This document shows, one piece after another, positions 21,951-32,176 of a stretch of DNA of 64,000 bases; positions within the stretch are counted from its first letter, which is position 1; each line of letters begins with the position of its first letter. A program made the position numbers and the translations under genes. Source of the DNA: Xylocopa sonorina (taxonomy: Eukaryota > Arthropoda > Insecta > Hymenoptera > Apidae); contig NC_135202.1 in NCBI RefSeq assembly GCF_050948175.1, forward strand, positions 10,788,001 to 10,852,000, in the 5' to 3' direction. The notes beneath the pieces are model-generated. The model did no database searches and was not told where the DNA came from. It worked only from the letters and a program-made list of their open reading frames with translations.

Positions 21951-23115
21951 TTACTTCCTCTTGATGTTCTTGCACGCCCACTCGAGGCCCTCCTACGAAA
22001 AAATCAGTCCCTTTACGGTCTCAATTTCGCGTTTAGATGATCAGTCGTCTATCTACCTTAACGCCTTTTCCTTCGGTGGCGATGCATGATTGTATCTGCC
22101 AATCGCGATCCTTAATATTGTGCAATCCAAGTCCTTCCGCGATTTCAGCTGCGGTGACTGCTTGACCAAGGTCCTGCTTATTTGCGTACACCAGTAACGG
22201 AACTCCTTTTAGCTTCTCTTCAAGTAGGAGCTCTGTTAACTCTTGACCCGTTTCTTCTAGTCTTTTTATATCCGCACTGTCCACCACGTATATCTTTACA
22301 AAGGAAAATGTTAAGAATCTCTTAATCGTTTTGATGCATGATACGGCGATGTTTTAAGTAGCTAAGATAATTTACCAGAACGTCTGTATTTTCAAAGTAA
22401 TTTCGCCAGTAGGGACGAATTTTTCGAGCTCCTCCTATGTCCCAAACGTTCAGCTTGAAACCTTCGCTTTGAACGCTCTTTATGTTGAAGCCTTGTGTCG
22501 GTGTTACCTGCAATAAACAGTTAAATCAGGAAGCAGTTGAGGAACTGCTGTATAAGTAGTAAAAAAATCCGATACCTGTGTGATATCTTCACTAGCCAAA
22601 GACTTTAAGATCGTCGTCTTCCCAGCATTGTCCAATCCCAGAAGGAGCAATCGTAATTCTTTATCTGGGTTCGAGCGCAATTTTCTCAAGATCGCTAACA
22701 GCCCCTGTTATTGAAAAAAAGGCACAAATCTGTATAGTGTTTAAAAATTTGAATTCAAATACCGCGCGCTTGTTAACCCAGCAGACGAAACTACTTTTTG
22801 CGATGGCACTACCGTGCTCGAGGGAAGATTATGAATCTGTCGTTGGGAAATTACGAATTTTTTCATCGATGCGAGCCTGTTTATCAGTTCAAAGTAGAAT
22901 GAGGATAAAGAACGGGTTAAGCAGAGTCTTTTTTATTGTACAAAAGATGTAATGATTTAGCTGGCGGTGTTCAAACCAAAGAGTGAAGTTCTTTATAGGT
23001 TAGGATTCGTAGAACTCGTGAAGAAAAACGTGTCTGTTTTTGTACAGTAGAGGAAGGTGCGCAATGTACGGTGCAGTGCATTAGATATTAATCTCGTATC
23101 TTGATTCGTTACCAT
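21951..23115 (-). CDS. ARL3: ADP-ribosylation factor-like protein 3 (small GTPase), about 180 aa
   Basis: ARL3 releases lipidated cargo from PDE6D and UNC119 carriers, chiefly at cilia. Exons read leftward: 22704-22576, 22507-22376, 22293-22057 and 21992-21951 (TAA). The first in-frame residues are GLLAILRKLRS, so the initiator ATG must sit in a separate exon. The best candidate is ATG at 23115-23113, followed at once by a donor GTAACG. G1 is GLDNAGKT, the switch I threonine is in TPTQGF, G3 is WDIGG and G4 is NKQD. Identity to the human protein is very high in SVQSEGFKLNVWDIGG and KIRPYWRNYFENTD. Two key positions differ. The switch II residue after DIGG is Ala (codon GCT, about 22426) instead of the usual catalytic Gln. 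The G5 motif reads SCIAT instead of SCSAL. Family assignment is firm; the ATG-only exon is inferred. Confidence 0.93.
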
Positions 23116-23403
23116 ATTTCGTTTGTTACTTATAAAACGGGAACTGAAAACGTGGTGACCGTCGACCACACGTCAATCCTTTGGTTATCGTTCGTCGAGT
23201 TTGTCGTGTTGTTTCTTTCGTATCTAAGGAAACCTGGTGCTACCTGCATCACCTGACCAATAATCCTTCGCGATATTTACGTAGAAACGTAAACAGGCAG
23301 GTGCACTCCATTTCTTTATCAACGCATCATTTAGGTGGAGCGTTCAATAATAAAAAATAACTGGGATCACTGCACAGAAGAGTTTATTTTGTTTCTTTGA
23401 AAC
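23116..23403. promoter_or_regulatory. Likely bidirectional promoter of ARL3 and the RCCD1-like gene
   Basis: If the ARL3 start exon at 23113-23115 is right, the two divergent genes begin only about 290 bp apart. No TATA box is obvious. This is inferred from spacing only. Confidence 0.4.
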
Positions 23404-24792
23404 ATGTCATTTTATTACGCTGGTTTCAATACCACTACATTGTTCACTAACAATGAGGACATTACCTTGATAGTAGATTCGTTCACCAAAGTACCGTTTA
23501 ATGGTCTCACAGACTTCCAAATAGGCTGGGGTTATTTTCTTCTTTGGAAAGGGTCGGAGTTATATATCTCTAAAAAATCTGGGGAGAGTTCTAAAGATAC
23601 AGACTCATCTGTTGAACTAATACAGATACCGGATAAGTCGTCGGATAGGTAATTTATATTGAGTCGGATGATTAGAAAAGAAAATCCATCTGACTTTGAC
23701 TCTGCTGTTATTGTAGCTGCAAGCAAGCTGCAATCGGCAAGGACAATATAATAATAATGACTACCAATAATGAAATGTGGCAATATAAGATCTATGAAAA
23801 CTCCTGGAAGAAAGTAAACAATTTTATTTGCAATAGCAGCGACTCAGAAAATGAGTACCCAGTTAAAATATTGCAAGCAGGCTGCACGGTAGTCCTCACT
23901 AATTTAGGTAGATGTCTGTTACTCTGGCTATAATAAGTAACACTTGAATACACGTTCGAACTGTGATTTAGGTCGGGTCTTCAATGTCCCCACATTGGTC
24001 GATATGCCAAAGAGGGTTCAATTCACAGATATCGCCTGTGGGTTCGACCATACTGTCTTGTTAGCAGAGAACGGTGACATTTATTCGATGGGAATGGGAA
24101 CGTACGTACCGCCTCGATCGTATATTATTTGGTAAATCGATAGAATCAAAGTGAAACGGGTTGACTCGTACGAAACAGGCGTGGTCAACTGGGGCACAAC
24201 GATTTAGAGGACTGCGATAATCCGGTGCTCGTCGAAGCTTTAGCTGGCATTAAAGTTGTACAGATTTCGGCCGCGGGTTGGCACACCGCCGTCGTAACAG
24301 ATCAAGTTAATGGACATTCTCGTAACAATAGAACAGATCGATGAACATACTTTGTAACGGGTCGTTCTCTTCGCGCAGGGTGATTTGTATACGTGGGGAT
24401 GGAATACGAACGGTGAATTGGGGTTGCTTAGCCAGGAGAGCAAAGTGATCGCCGTGCCCACGTTGGTCGATTTCACGAACGAACAAAACGAGACCGTGGA
24501 TCTAATGGTGAAGAGAGCTCGATGCGGAAACACGTTCACGATTTGTATGATGGGTAAGTTTAAAAAAAGTGCATCGATATTTAACGGTAGCCAAGTTATT
24601 CACGAGAATCATTTTTCCACAGATGACGGGACACTTTGGGGTTGCGGCTGCAACAAGTACGGACAATTAGGTCAATCCCCGGATAAACTTTCGGGTTCTA
24701 CGAAGTTTGTGAAACTCGACGTCCCTCCAAACCTCACCACTGTCAAAGATTTTAAGTGCCTCGAATGGGGTACTCTCCTTGTAACAGACTGA
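23404..24792 (+). CDS. RCC1-repeat protein, RCCD1-like, 345 aa
   Basis: Six exons are joined by phase-matched GT-AG introns: 23404-23648, 23717-23907, 23972-24101, 24179-24305, 24379-24553 and 24623-24792 (TGA). RCC1-type blades are evident. One is GFDHTVLLAENGDIYSMGMG followed by TRGQLGHND. The next two are AAGWHTAVVTDQGDLYTWGW with NTNGELGL, and DDGTLWGCGCNKYGQLGQ. The protein is about the length of human RCCD1 (376) and, like it, starts with a diverged blade (YYAGFNTTTLF). RCCD1 is a partner of the histone demethylase KDM8 in chromatin and genome stability. That role is known from vertebrates and is only inferred here. An RCC1-family exchange factor of another subgroup is the main alternative. 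The introns split blades unevenly, so an exon-by-exon frame view understates the domain. Confidence 0.85.
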
Positions 24793-24810
24793 CAGAGATT
24801 GTAAATTTTG

Positions 24811-24820
24811 AATAAATAAA
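24811..24820 (+). terminator. Overlapping polyadenylation signals of the RCC1-repeat gene
   Basis: AATAAATAAA lies 19-28 bp after the stop at 24792. Only 59 bp separate this stop from the stop of the convergent gene at 24852, so the two 3' UTRs probably overlap. Confidence 0.6.
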
Positions 24821-24851
24821 GAGAGTATTTTCCAAACGCTTTTCTCGTCTG

Positions 24852-26299
24852 TTATTTAATGTTACTCTTCGTCCTATGCGCTTCAAATACTTCCAGTGCC
24901 TCGTTTGCTTCGATCAATGGCATTATGAACTGACGGTCGCACATCAAACTCATTTCATCGGTCAAAGAAGGTGCGGGAGTCACAGGCACCCCCGCGCCAG
25001 CTTTGGACTTTTTACCTGTAACATAAAAAACGTGTAATTAGTATCGAATAAATTCGGAATTGACGCAACAAAGCAGGTCACCGCGTTACCTTTAGCTTTC
25101 CTGGATTTTCCAAATACTTGAAGCGTTTCACTCTTGTGAAAACTTTTCTTTAGTTGCAAGTGAAAAGGCTCCGTTTTGGAATCTGCAAGCTTTATCGGCC
25201 GAGGTGTACGCAAAGTGAACGGCAAGGTATAATAGTGGACTTCAAGCGGTTCTACGAAAACCGCGTAAATTAGAGAGTACCGTAACTCATTTGCATACCT
25301 GATAAACGAGAATTGCTCTTAATCCAGCAAGAATTTATTCGATAATAAAATAATAACTCACATATCATAAGTAGCTTCCATCACGATGTTTAACGCGGAA
25401 GCTGGATCAATGGTACTCGATCGCTTGCCACTTTCTTCGAGAATGGGTTCTTGTAAACTTTCTGCTGACAGTTTCCCCTCCATTTCTTCTTCAGTATCAG
25501 AATGAAACTCGAGTTCCTCCCAATAAGGTAGCTGCTTCTGCTCGGATATCTTCGTGGCCGCCAGGATAAAGATGTCCTTCAACTCTCGGAAAAACTCCTC
25601 TCGACTGCACTTCCTATCTGTTGCAGGTCACAAAGAAGAAGTAAAGAAGAAGGATACCGTAAAGTGAAATGTATCTGATAAACTGGTTACCTCGAAGCAA
25701 ATTAATTTCCCCAGCTAACCAACTGATCAAGACACCCATGTAATATCCGTCGAGGTCATCCCTGTAACGCAGCACCTGTCCAGCCAACGTGTCTAAAAAC
25801 CAAAAAGACGCCATGTTCGTGGCGTAATCGGTAACTCCAAGGAGATCTCCCAGCGATCTGTGGAAAGAAACGATTCCATGCGCTTCAGTTCCCCATTGTT
25901 TCGATTCGTACGTGGCGATCTAACTCGATAAGTTCCCGGGGCTCGTCGCTCTCGACGATGACCGGTTTGCCGAGCAAACTCTTGAATAGACGCGGAAGGG
26001 TTGGCAGAAACTTTTCGGCGGGCTCACCGCAAACGTTGGACCCATCGACCGACTCCTCTTTGGCCCTCTGTAATTTCGCGAGACTAAATTTCACAAATGA
26101 AACTTTAAACAAACGTAAACGAGACAGATGCTGAAAGGTCGAACCTCGATTGAACCTCGGTCGCTGTCATTCGTGGGTAAATTCGACATTTTTTTTTTTG
26201 TACCAGCTTCATCGAGTTGATATCACTCGACGCGACGTTGCTGAAAAATTTGCCAGCTTCATCGAGAATCGAATCGGATCGCGACGGCGCGCGTCGCAA
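24852..26299 (-). CDS. Unrecognised conserved-looking protein, multi-exon, 5' end unresolved
   Basis: I do not recognise the family. Exons read leftward: about 26299-26204, 26067-25925, 25857-25691, 25617-25362, a 17-nt microexon 25315-25299, then 25251-25090 and 25015-24852 (TAA). All phases fit once the microexon is included. It joins ...MEATYD-INSRLSE-PLEVHYYTLPF. Visible features are an aromatic segment (NMASFWFLDTLAGQVLRYRDD), an acidic stretch (LEFHSDTEEEMEGKL), a basic stretch (KSRKAKGKKSKAG) and a C-terminal FIMPLIEANEALEVFEAHR helix. No signal peptide or membrane segment is seen. The donor at 25925 (GA|GTTAGA) is weak. No ATG is in frame before SILDEAGKFFSNV, so an upstream exon is likely, possibly spliced at the AG near 26306. 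An alternative start is the internal ATG in NSMKL. The product may be about 335 residues or longer. Confidence 0.65.
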
Positions 26300-26477
26300 G
26301 CTTGCGGGTGTCAGTAATAAAAAGAATCACAGTAGAACTGTTCGTTCGTGTTTTTTTCTTTTTTTTTTTTATTCATTGATTTTATTTTTTAATTTTTTTT
26401 CCATATTTTGTTCAATATTTTCAGAAAATAACACTCCAAAGCGAAAAAACCGTATATTCTCACCAATCCCAATGTGT

Positions 26478-26577
26478 GTATAATATATATATATTATACT
26501 TCTCATATATAATATATATGTATATATATATAATATATATATATAATGTATACTTTTATACTTTTATATATAATAAT
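26478..26577. repeat. AT dinucleotide-rich region
   Basis: Runs of TATATATA broken by single bases over about 100 bp. Confidence 0.9.
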
Positions 26578-27777
26578 ATTATGTAGAGTAGCGCACACTT
26601 TAGACTGTTATCGATACCTTTTATAATTTTATCGATAAATTACAAATATTGAAAAACATGAAACAGACACAGCCGGCGGGGGACGCGGGGACTTGGGCGT
26701 CCTGGGACATATTTCTGGCGGAAACGTGAAAAAAGAGATACCTTTCGTTTTCTTGCGACGCGCATTGTCGCGGATCCCGTTTCCCATCGATAGTTCATCT
26801 AGGATTGGATAGCCGGCCCGTTTGATCGACGACCGTTCTCGAGTGAAAGCGTTCGAGACGGAGGAAAAGATCGAGCGAGGCGCCGGGCGAGACAAGAAGA
26901 AGAGGAGAACGATTCCTCGCGCGTCGAAGCCCACCCCTGTCTACCGGAGCGTTAGACGTTCCTCGTGTCTAACCTTCGGTTCGTTCCTTTCCCCTCTCTT
27001 TCTGTCCGTCCTCGAATAAGAAAAAAAAAGTAGAAAAAAAGAAACAGAAGAAAGCGAACGGAGAGGCCAGGGAAACGGGAAACGCGACCAATCGTGCATC
27101 CCTCTGGGACACTATTAAATATCTATTATATTTATATTCGGACGCTCGAAAATCCCCGGGTCCCGGCGCGACTGACATTTTTTTTTTATTTATATATTTT
27201 CACACCGAAGTCAGAAAGGCAATACGCAGTATGAACTTACTTAGTACATTTTTTTGTGTGTGTGTATGTGTACGCGTAATGTGTGTGTGGCTTTTACAAC
27301 TATTTTCCATTCTCTTTTTTCTTTTCTTTCTTTTTTTTTTTTTTGCTTGGTTTTCTCTCTCTGTTTTCATCTTGTTTTTTTTTCACATTGGATTCACTGT
27401 TCTTGTTCTGTTGTAAAATCGTATTTTAATTCATATCCACCTTTTCTCTTTCGTTTTTGTATGTTTGCTTCCACGCGTTCCTCCTGCAACTTTTGTATAC
27501 TAACAAGCTTTCCGTTTAGAGCTCTCTGTTCTCGTCTCGATCGTATTTTACATATCTTTCTACGTCGATCAACAAATTTTCCCCCTTTCCGCCTCTTCGC
27601 CTCTAGCGTTTTCCCTTCTTTTTCCTCTTTTCCTGTCGCTTCTCAAAATTTGTTTCCCCATTGTATAGTTCTACGCGCGTGTGTAAAGATGCTGTTGCTC
27701 AAATCGTTCGTCATCCCCCGTTCTTCCCGAGTCTCGACAATCATCCGAAGATACGTGAAAGTAAGAGGGAGATTATG

Positions 27778-27833
27778 TGTGAGAGAGAGAGAGAGAGAAA
27801 GAGAGGAGAGAGAGGAGAGATGATACAGAGAGA
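27778..27833. repeat. GA microsatellite
   Basis: GAGAGAGAGA-type tract, imperfect towards the right. Confidence 0.9.
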
Positions 27834-28295
27834 AGAGAAAGGAGCATAAGAGGAGGGTGTTCTCGGAGGGGTTCGGCGGACAGAAAAATCGTATACAGAC
27901 GCAGCCAATTAAGATTCGATACTGAAAAGAAGAACAAAAACGTAATTAAGACGAAACGATAACCAATCAGACGAAATCACTGAAAAGAAAAAAAAGAATG
28001 AAAATGGGATCAGATGATGAGCTGCGATTTCATGTCTTTCTTTCCATTTTTCTCCTTGGACAAAATCTTCTCTCTTGTTTCCGAAACTTGTACGATTTTC
28101 AGTGAACCTCGAAGATAACGAATCGAAACTCGTGTTTGCGTCCGTACTTCGAGTAAAAGTAGCTGTATGCAAACGCGGCTAGAAAGAAAGAAGAAATCTA
28201 GAACTTCCTGCGTAATAAGTAAAAATAAAAGTAAAACCGAGGAAATTAAATATTTTCAATTCGATTTTATTGAAAATAATACAACAAAATATCTC

Positions 28296-28366
<71 letters not shown>

Positions 28367-28367
28367 T
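28296..28367. repeat. (AAT)n microsatellite, 24 uninterrupted triplets
   Basis: Pure ATA/AAT repeat of 72 bp. Further short AAT runs continue through about 28570. Confidence 0.97.
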
Positions 28368-30332
28368 AAAAATAATTAATGATACGTACTGCTCTATTCG
28401 GTATCTAAATAATCATGTCTTAAAACGTCATTTAAATAATAATAATATTAATAATAATATTATCGTCGTCATTAATCATCGTAATAAAATAAAATAAAAT
28501 AAAATAATAATAATGATAATAATAATAAAGGCAATAAAGTTAATAATAATAATTATATCATATAATAATGCATCAATAAACAAACTTAATAATCTAATTA
28601 TTGGTTAATGATTCGTCATCGTCCTTGATCGCTATCAATGGATCCTTTTTCTTTACCTAGTCATTAATAATGGATAATTAATTAATTCATTAATTAAATT
28701 ACACGTTGCTTGGATATGCACATAGAGATATAAAGTCGTTTTTGGTCCCACCTAACTGCAAACGTTATATTCGTACAATTTGTTATTTTTTGCATTTTTC
28801 TTTTTTTTTTCGTCGCATGGATCGCTTTACATGTATGCGTGTACTTTCATGTGAGTGTCCCCGTGTACGTGTGTCGTGTGTTCGTTACGTGTGCCCGTGT
28901 TGCGAAGAAACTATTGTTTAACTATCGGTAAAGCTGTCGTTTTCTCTCGAAAAAATTTGTAATCGCGTATACACATGACAATGTTCCGTTGTCCATTTAT
29001 TTTTTTTTTTTGTTTTTTCGTTCCTTTTCTTTTAAATTCGCCTTCTGCCTTTTCCTTTCTTTCCCGTTACTCTGTTTTCACTTGTTTTTTTCCCCTAGTC
29101 CTTACTTATACCTCTATCACCTTAGCTTAGTCCTCTGTGTTTCCTTAATCCGCGGAACTCGTGATCGTTCCCTTCGGGCGGTCCGAAATAAGCAAAAGCA
29201 AGAAGAACGGAAAAAAAAAGCCGATCGTACCAACGCCGCGACCGAGTGTGATCCGCCGTATCGGAAACGCCTCCCTTGGATATCGTTCGCCCTTCAGGTT
29301 TCGCTGGGAACGAAAATTTTCATACTTTCATTTCTTTTCATCGTTTCCCTCTCATTTTCAATATCTCGATTCTCGCGCGTGTAACGCGTATAAAGCGTGT
29401 GTCTGTATGCGTGTGTGCCACCAATTCGCTTAATTCTCGTTTCCCGGCGATCAATGGTCGCGTCGCTCGTGAGACCTGTTCGGTTTCGTCGAACAACGTC
29501 CCTTTCCGCGCTTCTCCGGCTACACCGTTTTCTGGTTTCTCTTCCTTATCGAAGGAGAGACACATCTACAACTGGCATTTCGTCATGCACTTTTAAAGTA
29601 CGCTTAAGTTACCTAATAACATTATTCTCACTAGATACATCACCGTGCGAAGGGGAACGGGCGCGTTCGACGGCGATCTCCTCGAGGCCTCCGCGAAGAG
29701 CTCAACGGAGGAACTCGCGTACGCGGCCCCACACCTTCGACGGCGATATTTTTACAGCCAATCGAGATAATTTCGACGCAGGACCATCCTTCGCGGTGCC
29801 GCCTCAATTATTACCTAATTTAATCTTCCTCGTTAAGGCTAGGTTACGCGAATTTTATTTTACAATTTCTCGCACGAATACTGGTTTATATCAGTCGCAC
29901 ATTTTCTTCTTTCTTTCTTTTTTTTTTTTCTTTCGGTAGCCTGGTCACCGACGACCGTCCCGTCGCGAACGTTCCTCTCCGTATTCACTCGCCCCTTTCG
30001 CGAGTGTCGGATAACAAAGAATTTGGAAAAGAATCGGCGAAGAAACGTTGCGAGGGGACGCCGTCGACTCGCCGTAGATCGGACGCCTTCGAACCAGACC
30101 GTACGCGGAGTAATGCCAGTTGTACGCTTCCTCGGAGACGAACATCGCGATTTCAGGGATACACGTGCACTTCCGGCAATGGAATTTCAATCGAACGATA
30201 AATGCTTGCCGTTGAAAAAGGTATGCAACTTGCGTGTCAAATCACACGGAATGTTCGCGATTCAAAGAGATCGAGGCGAGAAGAAATGAAGAGAGTCGTT
30301 AAGATACCGGAAAATGGAAACGCACGTTCCTA

Positions 30333-30353
30333 CCCCCCCCCCTCCCGCCCCCC
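30333..30353. repeat. C-rich run (G-run on the minus strand)
   Basis: Ten C followed by short T-interrupted C runs. On the minus strand, the sense strand of the E93 gene, this is G-rich. Confidence 0.9.
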
Positions 30354-32122
30354 TATTCGTCTCCTCGTTTGTCGTTCGACGAGACGATCGACACGACTTC
30401 TCCGCGATACGCAACGAAATCCGGTTCTTCTCTCTCGTTCGTCGATTAACTCTGCCCCCGGAAGTCGTGGCAATCGTTCGCTCGAACGTTCGCGTCGCAT
30501 CGTTAACACATTTCAAATAGTATAACCTCACAACCATTTTGATAACAATCAACCTTCAACAAAAGAGCGTCCTACTTCAAAGAATCTTTAAAAAATGCGT
30601 CAGCCAGCGGGTCCACTTCCGGCGCCACGCGTCTTCTGCCGCTTTCATTTCGAACAGCCCGCTCCCTCCGTAACCCACGTAACCGTGCCTCGGTTGATGA
30701 CCGGAAGTCGACTCTGCCGGCTGGCGTATCACATGTTTCAAAGCTGCGAACCACGTTATATTACTCGCGATCTGTTCGTCACTCGTCGCTCTCATCCGCT
30801 CGCAATTCGCTCGAACGCGACTCAAAAGAATGCCCAAAGTATGTCTTTTTCTCTCGCTCAAGCTTCGACCTTGGCTGCGTCGTCCTCGCAGCCACTTCCG
30901 TCACCGCGGAGGACCCGCGCACCGCTCGACGATCTTGCCCGTTTGTCGAATGTCGCGAAAATTTTCCAAAATCGAGAGACTTTCGTCGTCGATCGATCGC
31001 CGCGGACGACTCGTCGAATCGCCGTTTCCAAGCTGAATGAACACGAATCGATCGGAAAGTTACCGTTCTTCCAATTCGCCGCTGATATCGAGTCGCGTCT
31101 CCATTAGTGGCGAACGATCGTCGATGAATTCCCACTGTTGGCCATAACCATCGATTAATTAACAATTATCGGGCAGATGCGGTGCTATCGGTGCACGCGA
31201 TCTTCCTCGGTCACGTGTCTACCCGATCCATCGGGCAAATTCGATCTACGATCTCCTCCAGCTTCGGAACAGACTGGCGCCTTCATCTTTGCCCGTTGGA
31301 TCCGTAAATCAATGGATCAACAAAAGTAACGTTACTAATTACACGATTTAAAAACGATACCCCTAATCGCGCTACGATTACGTACGCCCACTCGTCCATA
31401 CTCTGTACAATTCGCGTCCTCCCGCGAATGGTCTCTCGCCCTCTGTAGCATTCTCAGTAATGCGCGCGCGTAACGTACAATTTGTACATGCGTCTCGATA
31501 TATTTCGCATGCGATATACATTGGTCTAGCGTGGTTGATAATAACTGTGTCTTTCGACGAAAAATTGGTCTATCGATGTACAATGTATTTTATACGTGTC
31601 AGCGTGTACGTGTGTATGTATGTACGTATGTATCCGAGTGTACGTGTACTGTGTCTGTCACTGATTACAACTATCCATTGTGTACGCGTGTACGTGTAAA
31701 AGGTACAGATTTAGGTGTCCCGTCTCGTGATCGATCCCGCTCTTCTGTTCCTCCAACGAGCTCTCCCGCATCGTCTTCCGCGAAACGGTTGAAAAGGAAA
31801 AGCCTTCGAAGAATGAAAGTTGGAAATCGAAGACGAAGAAGATGAAGAAGGGTGCAAGCAACCGGCCAGAGATATAAAGAGATAGAGAGAAAGAGTGGAA
31901 GGTACAGAAGTATAGAAGAACGGCTGCCTGTTCGAAGAGAATTGGGCCGGTTGCGCGGCTCGCACTTGGACGTAGGGCTACCGTGGACGAACTCAAAGGG
32001 CCCTCCCCCCCCTCCCGAGTTACGATCGAACGCGATGCCGTTGCTCGATTCGCTCCTAGCGGCTCGCGATTATTAATAATCGTTAACGAGATAATCAACG
32101 ACGCGTAACGACGAGGCGTCGG

Positions 32123-32176
32123 TTCGCGCGCGCGCCCGTTCCACCCTTTCCGTCGAGGGGTGCGCGCGCGCGCGAA
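32123..32176. repeat. Inverted CG-dinucleotide repeat
   Basis: TTCGCGCGCGCGC at the left pairs with GCGCGCGCGCGAA at the right across a spacer of about 25 bp. Both arms are alternating purine-pyrimidine CG steps. Confidence 0.85.

Larger units (their letters stand above)
26300..28700. other. Start of the 21-kb gene-free tract: T-rich, AT- and GA-repeat DNA
   Basis: Contains long T and CTTTT tracts, an AT dinucleotide region, a GA tract and an (AAT)n run, listed separately. Open frames here are low-complexity and carry no protein family signal. Confidence 0.6.

Noticed and set aside
30595..31107. A 170-codon plus-strand frame in the gene-free tract
   Set aside because: Composition is random (Arg/Ser-rich from CpG-rich DNA), an overlapping minus-strand frame of similar length exists, and no motif is seen.
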